NCBI GenBank assembly: GCA_937773555.1
Contig: CALJVT010000004.1
Span: 353,998-417,997 of the forward strand
Source: an uncultured Pseudomonadales bacterium
Lineage (GTDB): Bacteria > Pseudomonadota > Gammaproteobacteria > Pseudomonadales > Balneatricaceae
Direction of reading: 5' to 3'
Length of the DNA: 64,000 bases
Made by a program: the position numbers and the translations under genes. Numbering within the stretch: position 1 is the stretch's first letter; the number at the start of each line of letters is the position of its first letter. Below are positions 9,285 to 19,462 of this stretch, one piece after another. The notes below the pieces were generated by a model. That model was not told the origin of the DNA. It did not search any database and saw only the letters and a program-made list of their open reading frames with translations.

Positions 9285-9866
9285 GTGCAAGAACTCATAA
9301 AAATTATCGGTTTTGTGAAAGAAATTGACCAACTTAAAGCTGTACTCAGAAAAACTCGCCCGTTGGGCATGAAACGTTATGAAAACTCAGCTGAACATTC
9401 ATGGCAAGTCACCTTAGCTGCGCTTATGCTAGAAGACTATGCTGCGCAGCCTGTGGATATTAATCGAGTGTTACGCATGCTCTTGATCCATGATTTATGT
9501 GAAATTGATACTGGCGATGTCATCGTCTATGACGCCGTGGGCGCAGCGCACGAAGAAGCAGAGGCTGCAGCCACTCAACGCATTTTAGGCATGCTGCCTA
9601 ACCATATGGGTGATGAGTACATCGCCCTATGGCATGAGTTTGAAACTGCTAAAAGTGCTGATGCTCGTTTTGCTAAAGCGTTAGATCGCGCACTGCCTTT
9701 GATACATAATTTAAATGATCAAGGGCACAGTTGGCAAAGCCATGGCATTACTAAAGAGCAAGTGAAAACGGTTAATGGTAGTCGGATAAAGACAGGATGC
9801 CCACAGCTCTGGGACCTACTTGAGCCATTAGTAGACGAAGCCGAATTAAAAGGTTGGTTATGTTAG
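9285..9866 (+). CDS. HD-domain hydrolase, YfbR/HDDC2-like nucleotidase
   Basis: A 193-aa HD-superfamily phosphohydrolase. Metal ligands are His38 (SAEHSW), His69-Asp70 (IHDLCEIDTGD) and Asp134 (ALDRALP). Together with the N-terminal LRKTRPLGMKRYE this points to the HDDC2/YfbR group, which removes phosphate from deoxynucleoside 5'-monophosphates. The start is GTG with AAGGGG five bases upstream, overlapping the end of the preceding gene. Substrate is inferred from family only. Confidence 0.87.
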   Translation: MQELIKIIGFVKEIDQLKAVLRKTRPLGMKRYENSAEHSWQVTLAALMLEDYAAQPVDINRVLRMLLIHDLCEIDTGDVIVYDAVGAAHEEAEAAATQRILGMLPNHMGDEYIALWHEFETAKSADARFAKALDRALPLIHNLNDQGHSWQSHGITKEQVKTVNGSRIKTGCPQLWDLLEPLVDEAELKGWLC

Positions 9867-9932
9867 ACCTAACAGGTGTCTAGCTGGTAGACTACGCGCC
9901 CTAATTTCACTACCAGCACAAAGCGTATTCCC

Positions 9933-11531
9933 TTGATTACTACCGCGAACATCACCATGCAGTTTGGCGCCAAGCCATTATTCGAAAATATTTCAGCTAA
10001 ATTTGGCAATGGCAATCGCTATGGTCTCATTGGTGCTAACGGATGTGGCAAGTCCACCTTTATGAAAATACTCAGTGGGGAGCTCACGCCCTCTGCTGGC
10101 AATGTTTCCTTCTCCCCTAATGACACCGTTGGAACCTTAAGCCAAGACCAGTTTGCCTTTGAAGAATATACTGTAATTGATGCAGTAATCATGGGCGATG
10201 CCAAACTGTGGCAGGTAAAGCAAGACCGTGAAGCCATTTATAGCCAGTTAGATATGAGCGAAGAAGATGGCATGAAGGTCGCTGAGTTAGAAGTTGAATT
10301 CGCTGAAATGGATGGCTACAGTGCCGAAAGCCGTGCCGCAGAAATTCTAACCCAAGCCGGCATAGAAGAATCTTTCCATTGGGGTCTAATGTCTCAAGTT
10401 GCCCCAGGCTGGAAACTACGTGTGCTGTTGGCTCAAGCATTGTTTGCGGACCCTGACATTTTGTTATTGGACGAACCTACCAACAACCTTGATATCACGA
10501 CTATTAATTGGTTGACAGAGGTATTAAGTCAGCGCCGAAGTACCATGATCATCATCTCTCACGATAGATATTTCTTAAACTCTGTATGCACCCATATGGC
10601 TGACATTGATTATGGTGAATTGCGTGTTTACGCTGGCAACTACGAAGCCTATACCGCTGCCTCTAACTTAATACAAGAGCAGCTACTTTCGTCAAATGCC
10701 AAAAAAAGTGCAGAACGTGAAGAACTGCAACAGTTTGTAGCCAGATTTTCTGCTAACGCATCAAAAGCTAAGCAGGCCTCTTCAAGAGCGAAAAAGCTAG
10801 AAAAAATCCAGTTAGATGAAGTCATCGCTTCCAGCCGTGTGTCCCCCTATATTGGCTTTACCTCACACAAAAAACTCCATCGCCAAGCATTGGTGATAGA
10901 ACAGTTAAGCCACGGATTTGAAGCTGAGACTTTATTTAATAATGGCGAACTTATTTTAGAAGCGGGCTCAAAACTAGCAGTCATTGGTGAAAATGGTGTG
11001 GGTAAGACCACTTTTTTACGCTGCCTATTGGACCAACTCAAAGCAAACAAAGGTGTTATTAAATGGTCTGAAAATGCTGTGCTTGGATACTGTCCACAAG
11101 ATAGTACCAGCGTATTCAACAGTGAACTCACCTTGTTTGACTGGATGTCTCAGTGGCGCACACCTAAGCACGACGACCTGACCGTAAGAAGCATGCTGGG
11201 CCGTTTACTCTTTACTGCAGACGACTACCTAAAGAAAGTAGCCGTATGCTCAGGAGGTGAAAAGAATCGCCTATTGTTTGGCAAACTGATGATGCAAGAT
11301 ACTAACGTGTTAATTATGGACGAACCGACAAACCATTTAGACATGGAAGCTATAGAGTCACTTAACAAAGCATTAAAAACTTACGATGGCACTTTAATAT
11401 TTGTAAGTCACGACCGCGAGTTTGTGTCCTCATTAGCCACAAGGGTGTTAGAAATAAAACATCAAACACTTGTTGATTTTCACGGCACCTATGGTGAGTA
11501 CCTAGCTAAACAAGCAGCAGATAATAGTTAA
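9933..11531 (+). CDS. ybiT: ABC-F family ATPase, YbiT type
   Basis: A 532-aa protein of two ATP-binding cassettes and no membrane part. Walker A motifs are GANGCGKST and GENGVGKTT; Walker B motifs are [11 protein letters not shown] and [11 protein letters not shown]. Between them lies the charged linker of about 80 residues that defines ABC-F factors, which act on the ribosome's E site. The first signature motif is degenerate (GWKLR) as in YbiT. The start is TTG at 9933: it aligns with residue 1 of E. coli YbiT ([11 protein letters not shown] against the same length there), so I prefer it to the later ATG at 9957. Confidence 0.92.
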   Translation: MITTANITMQFGAKPLFENISAKFGNGNRYGLIGANGCGKSTFMKILSGELTPSAGNVSFSPNDTVGTLSQDQFAFEEYTVIDAVIMGDAKLWQVKQDREAIYSQLDMSEEDGMKVAELEVEFAEMDGYSAESRAAEILTQAGIEESFHWGLMSQVAPGWKLRVLLAQALFADPDILLLDEPTNNLDITTINWLTEVLSQRRSTMIIISHDRYFLNSVCTHMADIDYGELRVYAGNYEAYTAASNLIQEQLLSSNAKKSAEREELQQFVARFSANASKAKQASSRAKKLEKIQLDEVIASSRVSPYIGFTSHKKLHRQALVIEQLSHGFEAETLFNNGELILEAGSKLAVIGENGVGKTTFLRCLLDQLKANKGVIKWSENAVLGYCPQDSTSVFNSELTLFDWMSQWRTPKHDDLTVRSMLGRLLFTADDYLKKVAVCSGGEKNRLLFGKLMMQDTNVLIMDEPTNHLDMEAIESLNKALKTYDGTLIFVSHDREFVSSLATRVLEIKHQTLVDFHGTYGEYLAKQAADNS

Positions 11532-11552
11532 TTATAAGACATTTAACTAATA

Positions 11553-12011
11553 TCAAGGCTTACAGAAACCTGCTGATATACAACTACCCCCCACGGTGTA
11601 GGTTAATAGTCCTTTACTATTTATACTGGGAGAGAGTGTGAAGGTATAGCCGCCAGCTGCTGCAGCGGCAGTGCCAGTGATAATACCACTGGTAGCAGAA
11701 ACCCCAATACTTTGGGTATTATCAGTGGCCAAGGATGCAGGCATTGCAAGCTCTCCAAAGGTGTCACAGGCGCTAACGTTGTCTCCTGCTTGCAATAAAC
11801 AAGCGGACTGAGCAACGCGGATAGCATGAGTGTGTTGTACCACTTCCATAAAGCGCGTTTTCTGAAGATAAGTTTGGTAGCTAGGCACTGCAAAAGCTGC
11901 CAAAATACCAATCAGAGCCACTACAAGCAATAATTCTAGCAAAGAAAAACCGCTCACTCGGTGTATTTTTTTGATGTCTGAACTAAGGCGGATCTGCGTA
12001 GCATATAACAC
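11553..12011 (-). CDS. pilA: Type IV major pilin-like protein (prepilin)
   Basis: A 152-aa prepilin. The cleavage and methylation motif G|FSLLELLLVVALIGILAAFA starts after a 21-residue leader, with the conserved Glu at +5 of the mature form, followed by the QTYLQKTRF helix end. Two cysteines near the C-terminus (GGSCISAGFC) and two in the middle would give pilin disulfides. The frame starts with GTG at 12011, supported by AGGAG six bases upstream; an ATG at 12013 is out of frame. The leader is longer than in most type IVa pilins. A prepilin peptidase is needed but none is encoded nearby. Confidence 0.87.
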   Translation of the reverse strand: MLYATQIRLSSDIKKIHRVSGFSLLELLLVVALIGILAAFAVPSYQTYLQKTRFMEVVQHTHAIRVAQSACLLQAGDNVSACDTFGELAMPASLATDNTQSIGVSATSGIITGTAAAAAGGYTFTLSPSINSKGLLTYTVGGSCISAGFCKP

Positions 12012-12109
12012 ATCACGCTCCTGTGATTACTTGGATACTCCTTAATCATAGTTCAAACTCTAAGTATTGCAGATGAAACTTAGGATTAACTCCTTTCGTT
12101 TGTTTTGAT

Positions 12110-12307
12110 CTAATCGTGTTGATCCGCAGATTCCAACAACGCACTAGAAAAATCATTTTCCAGGTCATCACCCGCAATAGCATAATCTCCACTGGCCCAT
12201 GCCCCTAGGTCAATTTGCTGACAACGCTCACTGCAAAAGGGCCTGTGGGGGTTTTGGGGGTTCCAAGTGAGTGTTTTTTGACACTTTGGGCAAGGGTACT
12301 GACTCAT
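12110..12307 (-). CDS. yacG: DNA gyrase inhibitor/zinc-binding protein YacG
   Basis: A small protein of 65 aa from the ATG at 12307 (eight more residues if the upstream in-frame ATG is used). Four zinc ligands are visible in CPKC and CSERC, with the family tail DLGAWASGDYAIAG. YacG binds GyrB and blocks DNA gyrase. Its ATG overlaps the coaE stop as ATGA, the usual translational coupling of coaE-yacG. Confidence 0.93.
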   Translation of the reverse strand: MSQYPCPKCQKTLTWNPQNPHRPFCSERCQQIDLGAWASGDYAIAGDDLENDFSSALLESADQHD

Positions 12308-12903
12308 AATTGGTCTTCCATTATATGGCAAAGGTGGCGATGTAATTGCAGCACCTGACTACTCAGGTGGCTTAGATCATGCTGATTATCCAGTACCCAG
12401 TGGGCCCTTTCTAAACGTTTTTTTCGTTGCATTTGACTATTAATAATGGCGTCGATTTGCGCTGGTGTGTTGCCGTCTCTTTTGCTAGCTCGCTGTCGTT
12501 GAAGCGTTTCACTGGCATCTACAACCACTACAAAATCTGTTTTTTTATACTGTAATGTTTCTAACAATAAAGGCGATTCTAAAACAGTATAAATACTGGA
12601 GCCTGCGTTAAGTTGCTCATTAATACTAGCACCTATAAGCGGGTGCAGTAGCGATTCTAACCATTGCTTTTGGGCTTTATCAAGAAATATTTGTTGGCGC
12701 AAATTAGCTCTATTCAAAGCGCCATTTTTAAGTAGTATTTGATCGCCAAAATGTTCAGCAATACTTTTAAGAGCAGGGCTTCCCACCAACACCACATCTC
12801 TGGCAACCTGATCGGCGTCAACTACCCAAATACCAAGGGTTTTAAGCTGGGCACTCACAGCACTTTTACCACTGCCAATACCACCTGTAAGGCCTACTAT
12901 CAT
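12304..12903 (-). CDS. coaE: Dephospho-CoA kinase
   Basis: A 199-aa P-loop kinase (GLTGGIGSGKS at residue 4 onward) that phosphorylates dephospho-CoA on the ribose 3' hydroxyl, the last step of coenzyme A synthesis. VVDADQVARD and HPLI are family motifs. It lies between pilC and yacG, as in many gammaproteobacteria, but the pilD gene that normally separates it from pilC is absent. Confidence 0.95.
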   Translation of the reverse strand: MIVGLTGGIGSGKSAVSAQLKTLGIWVVDADQVARDVVLVGSPALKSIAEHFGDQILLKNGALNRANLRQQIFLDKAQKQWLESLLHPLIGASINEQLNAGSSIYTVLESPLLLETLQYKKTDFVVVVDASETLQRQRASKRDGNTPAQIDAIINSQMQRKKRLERAHWVLDNQHDLSHLSSQVLQLHRHLCHIMEDQL

Positions 12904-12956
12904 TAATGTAACCCACTAAAAATCAACTGATCCAGTATATCAGTACATGAGACTAG

Positions 12957-14153
12957 TCACATCATTTGCCCCATTTGAAATAACGGCAAGTACAAAGCCA
13001 CTAAAATTAGGCCTACAAATAGGGCCACCACAATGAGTAATACGGGCTCTAACAGTTGCTCTAACCACTGACTTTGACCTATGACTTGGGCCTCATAATA
13101 GCCTTGTAATTGGGTAAAACTCAACGCTAAATCACCCGCAGACTCTCCTACACGGATCAGTTGTAATGCTTGTGGTTGCCAGGACATGTTAGTTAATATT
13201 TGACTCAATCTTTGACCCTGCTGAAGCCTCAAGGTGGCGTTTTTCAGGTCCCTAGATATATGCTGCCAGGAACTGGCATTGGCAGCTAACATTAGGCAGT
13301 CTAATAATGGTACGCCAGCCTTAAATGTTAGAGAGAGTACTAAAAACACGTCAGCCTGACTATGCAGGTGCATCAAACGGCCAATCCCTGGAAACTGCCA
13401 CAATACCCACTCCAACCTCACTCGTATGTTGGGTATAAACCAGAGCCACTTCAAACTGATATAAGCCAATATAAACGTCACTAACATATTCCCCATATTC
13501 TCCTTGGCAGTATGGGAAAAGGTCAGCAGCCACTGAGTCAAAGCGGGTAATTCATAAGACCCAGCAGCATATAAATTAGCCACTTGTGGCACCACCCAAT
13601 AAACGATCAACATACTCACTACCCCACCACTTAATAGCGTCACCAAAGGCATAAACAAACTGCGCTTAAAGCGGCGCTTTAGATTGGCCTGGCGCGTTTG
13701 CTGGAGATGGACTTGGGTTAACAGATCAGCCAACTCACCACTGGCTTCCCCAGCTGCAACCAATTGCACGATCGTTGGAGGAAATATACCACTTAGGGAT
13801 AACGATTGAGAAAAAGTTGCTCCAGTGAGCAATGCACTTTGAAGTTGTATAAGCTCATAACGAAGGCGGCCTGAAGCCTGCTCCAAATAAACCAGAGTGA
13901 TACAGGTCAATAAGGGTAACCCGGCACTTAATAGCTGAGACCATTGCCCTAACAAGCTTTGTAAGTGCCTATCATCAATACGCTTGGGCCAATAACGCTG
14001 CCAAGGCCACAAGTGCTGCGCTCTGTCTAGTTGGATTCCTTCTAGTGCCAAATCAAAGCATAATCGTTGCCTGTTTAAGCACTGTCGCGCACCACTACTT
14101 TGAACGTGGTTTGCATCCAACCCATACCATAGCCACCAAAATCGCATTACCAA
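12957..14153 (-). CDS. pilC: Type IV pilus inner-membrane platform protein PilC (T2SS F family)
   Basis: A 398-aa protein with the two GspF-type domains of pilus and type II secretion platforms. The first is at about residues 65-190 (LLSAGLPLLTCI, LVAAGEASGELADLL), then membrane segments, and a second copy at about 265-385 (FKAGVPLLDCL, LIRVGESAGDL), ending in a C-terminal membrane helix. It anchors the assembly ATPase to the inner membrane. It overlaps pilB by 7 bp. The first 60 residues are less conserved and basic. Confidence 0.88.
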   Translation of the reverse strand: MVMRFWWLWYGLDANHVQSSGARQCLNRQRLCFDLALEGIQLDRAQHLWPWQRYWPKRIDDRHLQSLLGQWSQLLSAGLPLLTCITLVYLEQASGRLRYELIQLQSALLTGATFSQSLSLSGIFPPTIVQLVAAGEASGELADLLTQVHLQQTRQANLKRRFKRSLFMPLVTLLSGGVVSMLIVYWVVPQVANLYAAGSYELPALTQWLLTFSHTAKENMGNMLVTFILAYISLKWLWFIPNIRVRLEWVLWQFPGIGRLMHLHSQADVFLVLSLTFKAGVPLLDCLMLAANASSWQHISRDLKNATLRLQQGQRLSQILTNMSWQPQALQLIRVGESAGDLALSFTQLQGYYEAQVIGQSQWLEQLLEPVLLIVVALFVGLILVALYLPLFQMGQMM

Positions 14154-15343
14154 GTGACTCGATTTAATTCAGCGATGCTAGTGTGGCCGGAGAGAACGCG
14201 CCACAAGCCTTGACGGCGAACCCCCGCTCCAAATTCTAGCTCCTGCACTTGCCGCTGAGCAACAGAGTCTCTTTTTGACTGATCCATGACTAATAGGTCA
14301 AATACACCAAAGCGTCCCTTATAGCCACCATGACAGGCCTCACAGCCTATAGGCAAACAAGGATTAACTGCACCAAAACCAAGATCATAGGTTGTCACTG
14401 CATTTAACCACTCTTCACTGCTCATAGATGCTAATTGCACCTCAGTCATTGGCTGTTTGCACTGAGCACATAAACGACGCACTAAACGTTGGTTAATAAT
14501 CAAACTCAAGCAGTAACTTAAGGCCAACATATCCACACCTAATCCGTGACAGCGGTGTACCGCTTCACTAAGGCTGCTTGTATGCATCGAAGTGAGTAGT
14601 AAATGCCCTGTTTGTGCTGCCTTTAATGCAACGTCTGCGCTATCAAAATCACGCAGTTCCCCCAACATAATGACATCAGGGTCTTGACGCAGCAGAGCTC
14701 TGAGTATTTGGCTAAAAGATAAGTTTATAGCATTATTTACTGCAACTTGGTGAACATCCAACAGTACAACTTCTACTGGGTCTTCTGCACTTACGGTGTT
14801 GATATGCGGTGCCTGGATTTGTTTAAGGCAGCTATACAAAAACATTGTTTTACCACTCCCTGTAGGACCGGTCACAAGGATAAGGCCTTGGGGCTTATTC
14901 AGTTGATGGTTAACAACCTGTAACTGTTTGGGTGAGAGGCCTTGCTGAGCAATATCAATATTTTGTTGCTGCCATTGTAATCTTAGCACCAGTTTCTCAC
15001 CCCAATGCCCTGCCAAACTACTGCAACGTATATCTAGCCGCTTATCATTTAGCTGCCACTGAAAGCTGCCATCTTGTGGCCGACGCGACTCACTAATATC
15101 CATTTCTGATAGTAGCTTAATACGCACCACAATGGCGTCTGCTAAGGTGGCTGGCAGCTGGTCAAATGGAGGTTTAAGCAACTGCATTAGACCATCGACT
15201 CGCATGCGTATACGCATACTTTGGAACAAAGGTTCCAAATGCAAATCAGAAGCACCAGCCGTAGCAGCAATTTCTAATAATTGGTCTGTCAGAGCAATAA
15301 CGTTTTTAAGAGGTACAGGAGTATAAATGGGATTATCAGACAT
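14147..15343 (-). CDS. pilB: Type IV pilus assembly ATPase PilB/GspE-like, short form
   Basis: A secretion ATPase that would power pilin polymerisation. Walker A is at residues 159-166 (GPTGSGKT), followed by an Asp box (SAEDPVE), a Walker B-like segment (DVIMLGELRD) and a His box (TGHLLLTSMHT). The zinc-binding pair CAQC and CEAC is that of PilB/GspE. At 398 aa it lacks most of the N-terminal MshEN region of ordinary PilB (about 570 aa): the reading begins almost at the core (ASDLHLEP). No continuation is open upstream, so it is either a naturally short version or a relic. Confidence 0.88.
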   Translation of the reverse strand: MSDNPIYTPVPLKNVIALTDQLLEIAATAGASDLHLEPLFQSMRIRMRVDGLMQLLKPPFDQLPATLADAIVVRIKLLSEMDISESRRPQDGSFQWQLNDKRLDIRCSSLAGHWGEKLVLRLQWQQQNIDIAQQGLSPKQLQVVNHQLNKPQGLILVTGPTGSGKTMFLYSCLKQIQAPHINTVSAEDPVEVVLLDVHQVAVNNAINLSFSQILRALLRQDPDVIMLGELRDFDSADVALKAAQTGHLLLTSMHTSSLSEAVHRCHGLGVDMLALSYCLSLIINQRLVRRLCAQCKQPMTEVQLASMSSEEWLNAVTTYDLGFGAVNPCLPIGCEACHGGYKGRFGVFDLLVMDQSKRDSVAQRQVQELEFGAGVRRQGLWRVLSGHTSIAELNRVTW

Positions 15344-15418
15344 CGACGCTTCCTTGCGTTAGTTATCTATCCCTTAATCTTAGATTATATTTCAACTATA
15401 GCCTCTGACAACTGAGTT

Positions 15419-16759
15419 TTATTTCATTTCCCCACTCAGCTGGCGTGTTAGGTCGACAGCATAGTTATCAGTCATACCACCAATAAAGTCCATCGTACAA
15501 CATAACGCTTGATACGCACTTGCCCCCTTTTCAGGACGGTGGGCACCCATCAATGCCAGGTGCTTTTCTGCTTTAAAAGATAGCCGCTTGTCACCTGACT
15601 GCTGGTCTATAGCTAAGGCTGCAGGAACAAACCCATCAAGTAGTTTCTCTAACACCGAGTAGGCTGCTAGCTCTGTGCGATGGCGTTCCGGTGCTAGGAA
15701 TATACGGTTTTTTGCTAACGCTTTGGCATCACCAATAATTTGCTGGGTAACAGGGTCACAATGGGAAATTAGGTCCCCCTCTAGCTGCCCCTCTAATAAG
15801 GCAGGTATATGCTGCATAAAGGTATGGGCCGCAGACTGCACAAGATAATCAATAACCTTGCCACGCAATAAAGCCAGGCGGCGAGTGGAGTAATATGCGT
15901 CAACCATGGCAGTTCGCTTGGGGACGGCTAAGGGCCCTGTAATGGGAGATAACAATTCCAGCACATCCTGTTCATCTATCATACCTAGCTCTACACCATC
16001 TTCTAAGTCTATTATGGCGTAACAAATATCATCAGCAGCTTCCATTAAATAGACCAATGGGTGGCGACACCATTGAAAGTCTGCTTGCTGTAACAAACCT
16101 AAACGTCCAGCAATATCAGCTAGAATGTGCTTTTCTGATTGCAAGGCGCCAAACTTAGATTTGCGTTCACACTGCGTTGAATTTGATAACCAAGGGTATT
16201 TAAGAAAACTTCCCAAAGTAGCATAAGTGAGGCGCATTCCACCATTAAACTGATGGTATTCAAGCTGTGTAAGGGTTCGTAATCCCTGCGCATTCCCTTC
16301 AAAATTAAGCAGATCAGCCTGCTCCGCAGAACTCAACTGGTCCATCCCTCCCTGCTGAGCATAGCTCGCAAACCAATGACGAATTGAGCTCTCACCAAAG
16401 TGGCCAAACGGTGGGTTACCTATATCGTGGGCCAAACAGGCTGACTGCACGATAGCACCTAAGTCATGGGGCTCTATCCAATCTGGCCAATGGGATTGAT
16501 GTTTTAAACTTTGACCTACTTGAATACCTAGGCTGCGGCCTACGCTTGACACTTCTAAACTATGCGTTAAGCGATTGTGTACGTGGTCGTTATGAGACAG
16601 TGAGTGGACTTGGGTTTTGTGTCCCATACGTCGAAACGCACTGGAGAATATTAGCCTATCATAATCTTTGTGGAATGGAGTGCGGCCTTGGTGGTGCTCT
16701 TCAGTATAGGGCTTGCCAAAACGCTGATCAGCTAACAAACCTTGCCATGTCATGGCCAT
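15419..16759 (-). CDS. dgt: Deoxyguanosinetriphosphate triphosphohydrolase family protein
   Basis: A 446-aa HD-superfamily enzyme that cuts dGTP (or other dNTPs) to the nucleoside and tripolyphosphate. Metal ligands lie in HSLEVSSVG, AHDIGNPPFGHFGE and the later AADDICYAIID. The core FSSAFRRMGHKTQV is diagnostic. The longest frame starts at 16822, but AAGGA lies 8 bases before the ATG at 16759 and homologues begin there. It stands alone between pilB and a comEA-like gene. Confidence 0.92.
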   Translation of the reverse strand: MAMTWQGLLADQRFGKPYTEEHHQGRTPFHKDYDRLIFSSAFRRMGHKTQVHSLSHNDHVHNRLTHSLEVSSVGRSLGIQVGQSLKHQSHWPDWIEPHDLGAIVQSACLAHDIGNPPFGHFGESSIRHWFASYAQQGGMDQLSSAEQADLLNFEGNAQGLRTLTQLEYHQFNGGMRLTYATLGSFLKYPWLSNSTQCERKSKFGALQSEKHILADIAGRLGLLQQADFQWCRHPLVYLMEAADDICYAIIDLEDGVELGMIDEQDVLELLSPITGPLAVPKRTAMVDAYYSTRRLALLRGKVIDYLVQSAAHTFMQHIPALLEGQLEGDLISHCDPVTQQIIGDAKALAKNRIFLAPERHRTELAAYSVLEKLLDGFVPAALAIDQQSGDKRLSFKAEKHLALMGAHRPEKGASAYQALCCTMDFIGGMTDNYAVDLTRQLSGEMK

Positions 16760-16861
16760 TGTTAATGTCCTTGTGAATACGTAACAACTATTGCTGTTAA
16801 ACGTGACAGGTGCAATGACCAAAGTACAAAGCCATCATACCCATCATAGAGTGAGTGACGC

Positions 16862-17149
16862 CTACTCTAGCACGATTATAGAACGAATGCGTGACAGGGT
16901 AGTGTCGCCTATGCCTTTGATAGCAAGCAATTGTTCTAGATTAACAAATCCCCCAAGCTGCTCACGCAAAGCGATAATGGCAGCGGCCCTAACCTCACCG
17001 ACGCCATCTATGGCCTCAACAAGTTCAACAGCAGTGGCTGTATTAATGTTAATAGGTAAAGTACTTTGAGCTAGAGAAAAGGGCGAAAAGGACCCTAAAG
17101 TAATGCAAATGGTTAATAGCAGCAAGGCTATATGACGAGTTAGTTTCAT
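16862..17149 (-). CDS. ComEA-like helix-hairpin-helix DNA-binding protein, exported
   Basis: A 95-aa protein with an N-terminal signal peptide (residues 1-27, ending LAQS) and a mature part made of two helix-hairpin-helix units: NINTATAVELVEAIDGVGEVRA and LLAIKGIGDTTLSRI. This is the layout of periplasmic ComEA, which pulls incoming DNA through the outer membrane in naturally competent bacteria. The pilus genes nearby fit an uptake role, but other comEA-like proteins of gammaproteobacteria have no proven role in uptake. Confidence 0.88.
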   Translation of the reverse strand: MKLTRHIALLLLTICITLGSFSPFSLAQSTLPININTATAVELVEAIDGVGEVRAAAIIALREQLGGFVNLEQLLAIKGIGDTTLSRIRSIIVLE

Positions 17150-17238
17150 GATCTATTCCTTGATTAAAAGATGAGTCTCGAATTCCTTGAGACACACTAA
17201 GCGTAGCACATAACAATAAAGCTGCTAGGTAAGGTGAT

Positions 17239-17946
17239 TTATCCTTTATTCATAAGTTCTTGTTCGATCAGCTCCAAGGCTTTCATTGGATCATCCGCTT
17301 GAGTGATAGGCCTGCCAATTACTAGGTAGTCGCTACCTGCTGCAATAGCTTGGGCTGGCGTCATGATACGCTTTTGATCCCCAACTACTGCAAAATGTGG
17401 CCGGATACCCGGCGTAATCAATTTGAATTCTTGACCTAATTCACGCTTCAACAATGCCGCTTCTTGGGCTGAACAGACGACACCATCAAAGCCGGCGTGT
17501 TTAGTCAAGTAGGCCAGCCAAAGAACTCTCTCTGATGGGGACTGATCTATACCTGTAGCGATTAAACCCTCAGCATCCATACTGGTTAGAACAGTTACCG
17601 CAATTAATAAGGGTTGGTGACCCCCTTTGTCTTTGAGTGCAGTTCGAGTGGTTTGCATCATCTCTGCTCCACCACTGGCGTGCACATTAACCATCCACAC
17701 CCCCATACGTGCTGCAACCAGAACTGCTTTGGCAACAGTGTTAGGAATGTCGTGAAACTTTAGATCTAAAAATATTTCAAAGCCAAACTGTTGAAGCTTA
17801 TCAACTAACTGCGGACCTGCAGCAGTAAATAGCTCTTTACCCACCTTTAGGCGGCAGCGAGCTGGATCTAATTGCTGCGCCATCGTGATTGCTTGGTCTG
17901 CAGACTGATAATCTAAAGCCACAACAATCGAAGAATCTTGCTTCAA
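17239..17946 (-). CDS. pyrF: Orotidine 5'-phosphate decarboxylase
   Basis: A 235-aa TIM-barrel enzyme that makes UMP from OMP, the last step of de novo pyrimidine synthesis. The catalytic set is Asp61-Lys63-Asp66 in [13 protein letters not shown], with the C-terminal phosphate-binding [11 protein letters not shown]. It sits directly after lapB (1 bp gap), an arrangement common in gammaproteobacteria. Confidence 0.97.
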   Translation of the reverse strand: MKQDSSIVVALDYQSADQAITMAQQLDPARCRLKVGKELFTAAGPQLVDKLQQFGFEIFLDLKFHDIPNTVAKAVLVAARMGVWMVNVHASGGAEMMQTTRTALKDKGGHQPLLIAVTVLTSMDAEGLIATGIDQSPSERVLWLAYLTKHAGFDGVVCSAQEAALLKRELGQEFKLITPGIRPHFAVVGDQKRIMTPAQAIAAGSDYLVIGRPITQADDPMKALELIEQELMNKG

Positions 17947-17947
17947 G

Positions 17948-19120
17948 TTATTCTCCTTCTAATCCGTAAATGGGTTTGGTGCTATCCCACTGGTGACAGC
18001 TAGGACATTGCCAGTGCATCGAATTTCCAGCAAAGCCACATTGCCTACAACGATACTGTGGTTTACTATTTTGTAGCGCTACTGTAAGCCCCTTGAGTAC
18101 CTGTAAACTATCTTTCGCATTATCAGACGCCCACTGCATATGGAGGTCAATAAGGTAATTAAAGCCCTTTAAAGACGGTCGTTGCCGAAGCTTCTCTGTC
18201 ACATAGGCTGCTGCGTCAGAGCCATTTTGCTGGCCTATTTCATGAGCTTGAGCTAATAATAAACTAGTGCTTGGGTGTTGTGACATAGTTTGGCTTAACC
18301 AAGACCTCCACCCTTCTATATCAGAAAGTTTAGTAAAGCATAGCTGAAGCGGTTGGATAATTTCAGGTACCAACTGAACATCTTGTTGGCACATCATCAA
18401 CAAGTGCCGCTTGGCATCTGTGTAGTTGTCCTGTTGCATGCTTAACTGAGCTCGTAAAAAGCTCACTCTAGGGTTGTCAGCATTATGGCGTTTAGCACGC
18501 TTTAAGTAGGCCAAACATTCTTGGTGTTCATTTTGTTGTAATACTTGTTCTGCCAATTCACAGCAAAAGTGAGATAACCTTTGGGCTAAGTCGACACTGG
18601 CAGACACATTAGCAGCAGTGCCTACGTTGAGGGCCTTATGCCAATCCTGCTCGCGTTGATAAACGTCAACTAATAGTTCCGTTGCCTTAGCTTTTTGTTG
18701 ATTTGGCTGTTGCGCCACATCAAGTAAAAGTTCTTCAGCCCGATCTAACAAACCCGCTTTGATAAAATCATGCGCTAATTCTAGCTTCGCCAACATTAAT
18801 TGCTCTTGATCTAAGCCTTTGCCAGATAATAAATTCTGATGAATTTGAATGGCTTTATCAACTTCACCACGGCGGCGAAATAAACTCCCCAAGGCTAAGT
18901 GAGTCTCAACAGTTTGAGGATTAACTTCTAACGCATGAATAAATAGATCGAGTGCTTCATCGGTTTGTTGATTTAATAAGTAGTTCAGACCACGGTAGTA
19001 ATCCGCTTGTAAACCCAGTCGAGAGTTTCGTTTTTGTTGATTTTCTCTTTGGCCTAACCACCAACCAATGCCCAAGGCGGCAATTAATACAACAAGCAAA
19101 AAGGCGTCCATACTTATCAA
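17948..19120 (-). CDS. lapB: Lipopolysaccharide assembly protein B (YciM)
   Basis: A 390-aa inner-membrane-anchored protein that controls LpxC stability in E. coli. It has one N-terminal membrane helix (residues 5-20), a long row of TPR repeats starting at [15 protein letters not shown], and a C-terminal rubredoxin-like zinc site (CRQCGF then CPSC). It overlaps lapA by 4 bp, so translation is coupled. Confidence 0.95.
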   Translation of the reverse strand: MISMDAFLLVVLIAALGIGWWLGQRENQQKRNSRLGLQADYYRGLNYLLNQQTDEALDLFIHALEVNPQTVETHLALGSLFRRRGEVDKAIQIHQNLLSGKGLDQEQLMLAKLELAHDFIKAGLLDRAEELLLDVAQQPNQQKAKATELLVDVYQREQDWHKALNVGTAANVSASVDLAQRLSHFCCELAEQVLQQNEHQECLAYLKRAKRHNADNPRVSFLRAQLSMQQDNYTDAKRHLLMMCQQDVQLVPEIIQPLQLCFTKLSDIEGWRSWLSQTMSQHPSTSLLLAQAHEIGQQNGSDAAAYVTEKLRQRPSLKGFNYLIDLHMQWASDNAKDSLQVLKGLTVALQNSKPQYRCRQCGFAGNSMHWQCPSCHQWDSTKPIYGLEGE

Positions 19121-19404
19121 ATAACCTTGTTAAGAGATTGGCTTTGGTTAGCTTTAGATAATTGGCGCTGCAACTGAGTATTGTGGCGTTTCAACTTAAA
19201 GGTGACGACGCTATATATAAATGCACACAAAAGCATGCCCATGGCTAGACTTAATAAAAGCCATATAGCCATACTCATTGGGGGTAATTGAAAAAAGATA
19301 AGATCTAAAGAAACAGCCTGGCTATTGCGTGTGCTAAATAACACACCAACAACCAAGGCCACCATAGTGACGACAAAGAAGAGTACAGCCTTAATAAATT
19401 TCAC
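19117..19404 (-). CDS. lapA: Lipopolysaccharide assembly protein A domain protein (YciS)
   Basis: A 95-aa protein with two membrane helices (about residues 5-22 and 42-65) and a basic C-terminal tail (KLKRHNTQLQRQLSKA). The NSQAVSLDLIFFQLPPMS loop between helices is typical of YciS/LapA. It works with LapB in lipopolysaccharide assembly and precedes it with overlap. Confidence 0.92.
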   Translation of the reverse strand: MKFIKAVLFFVVTMVALVVGVLFSTRNSQAVSLDLIFFQLPPMSMAIWLLLSLAMGMLLCAFIYSVVTFKLKRHNTQLQRQLSKANQSQSLNKVI

Positions 19405-19462
19405 GTGCTTTTACCTAATCAGGGTGGTTGAAGCCTGCCCAACCTTTATCAACGATAGCCTA

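Noticed and set aside
16847-16869. TAGAGT/ACTCTA inverted repeat at the end of the comEA-like gene as a terminator
   Set aside because: The stem is only 6 bp with an 11-base loop, it covers coding sequence, and there is no T-run.
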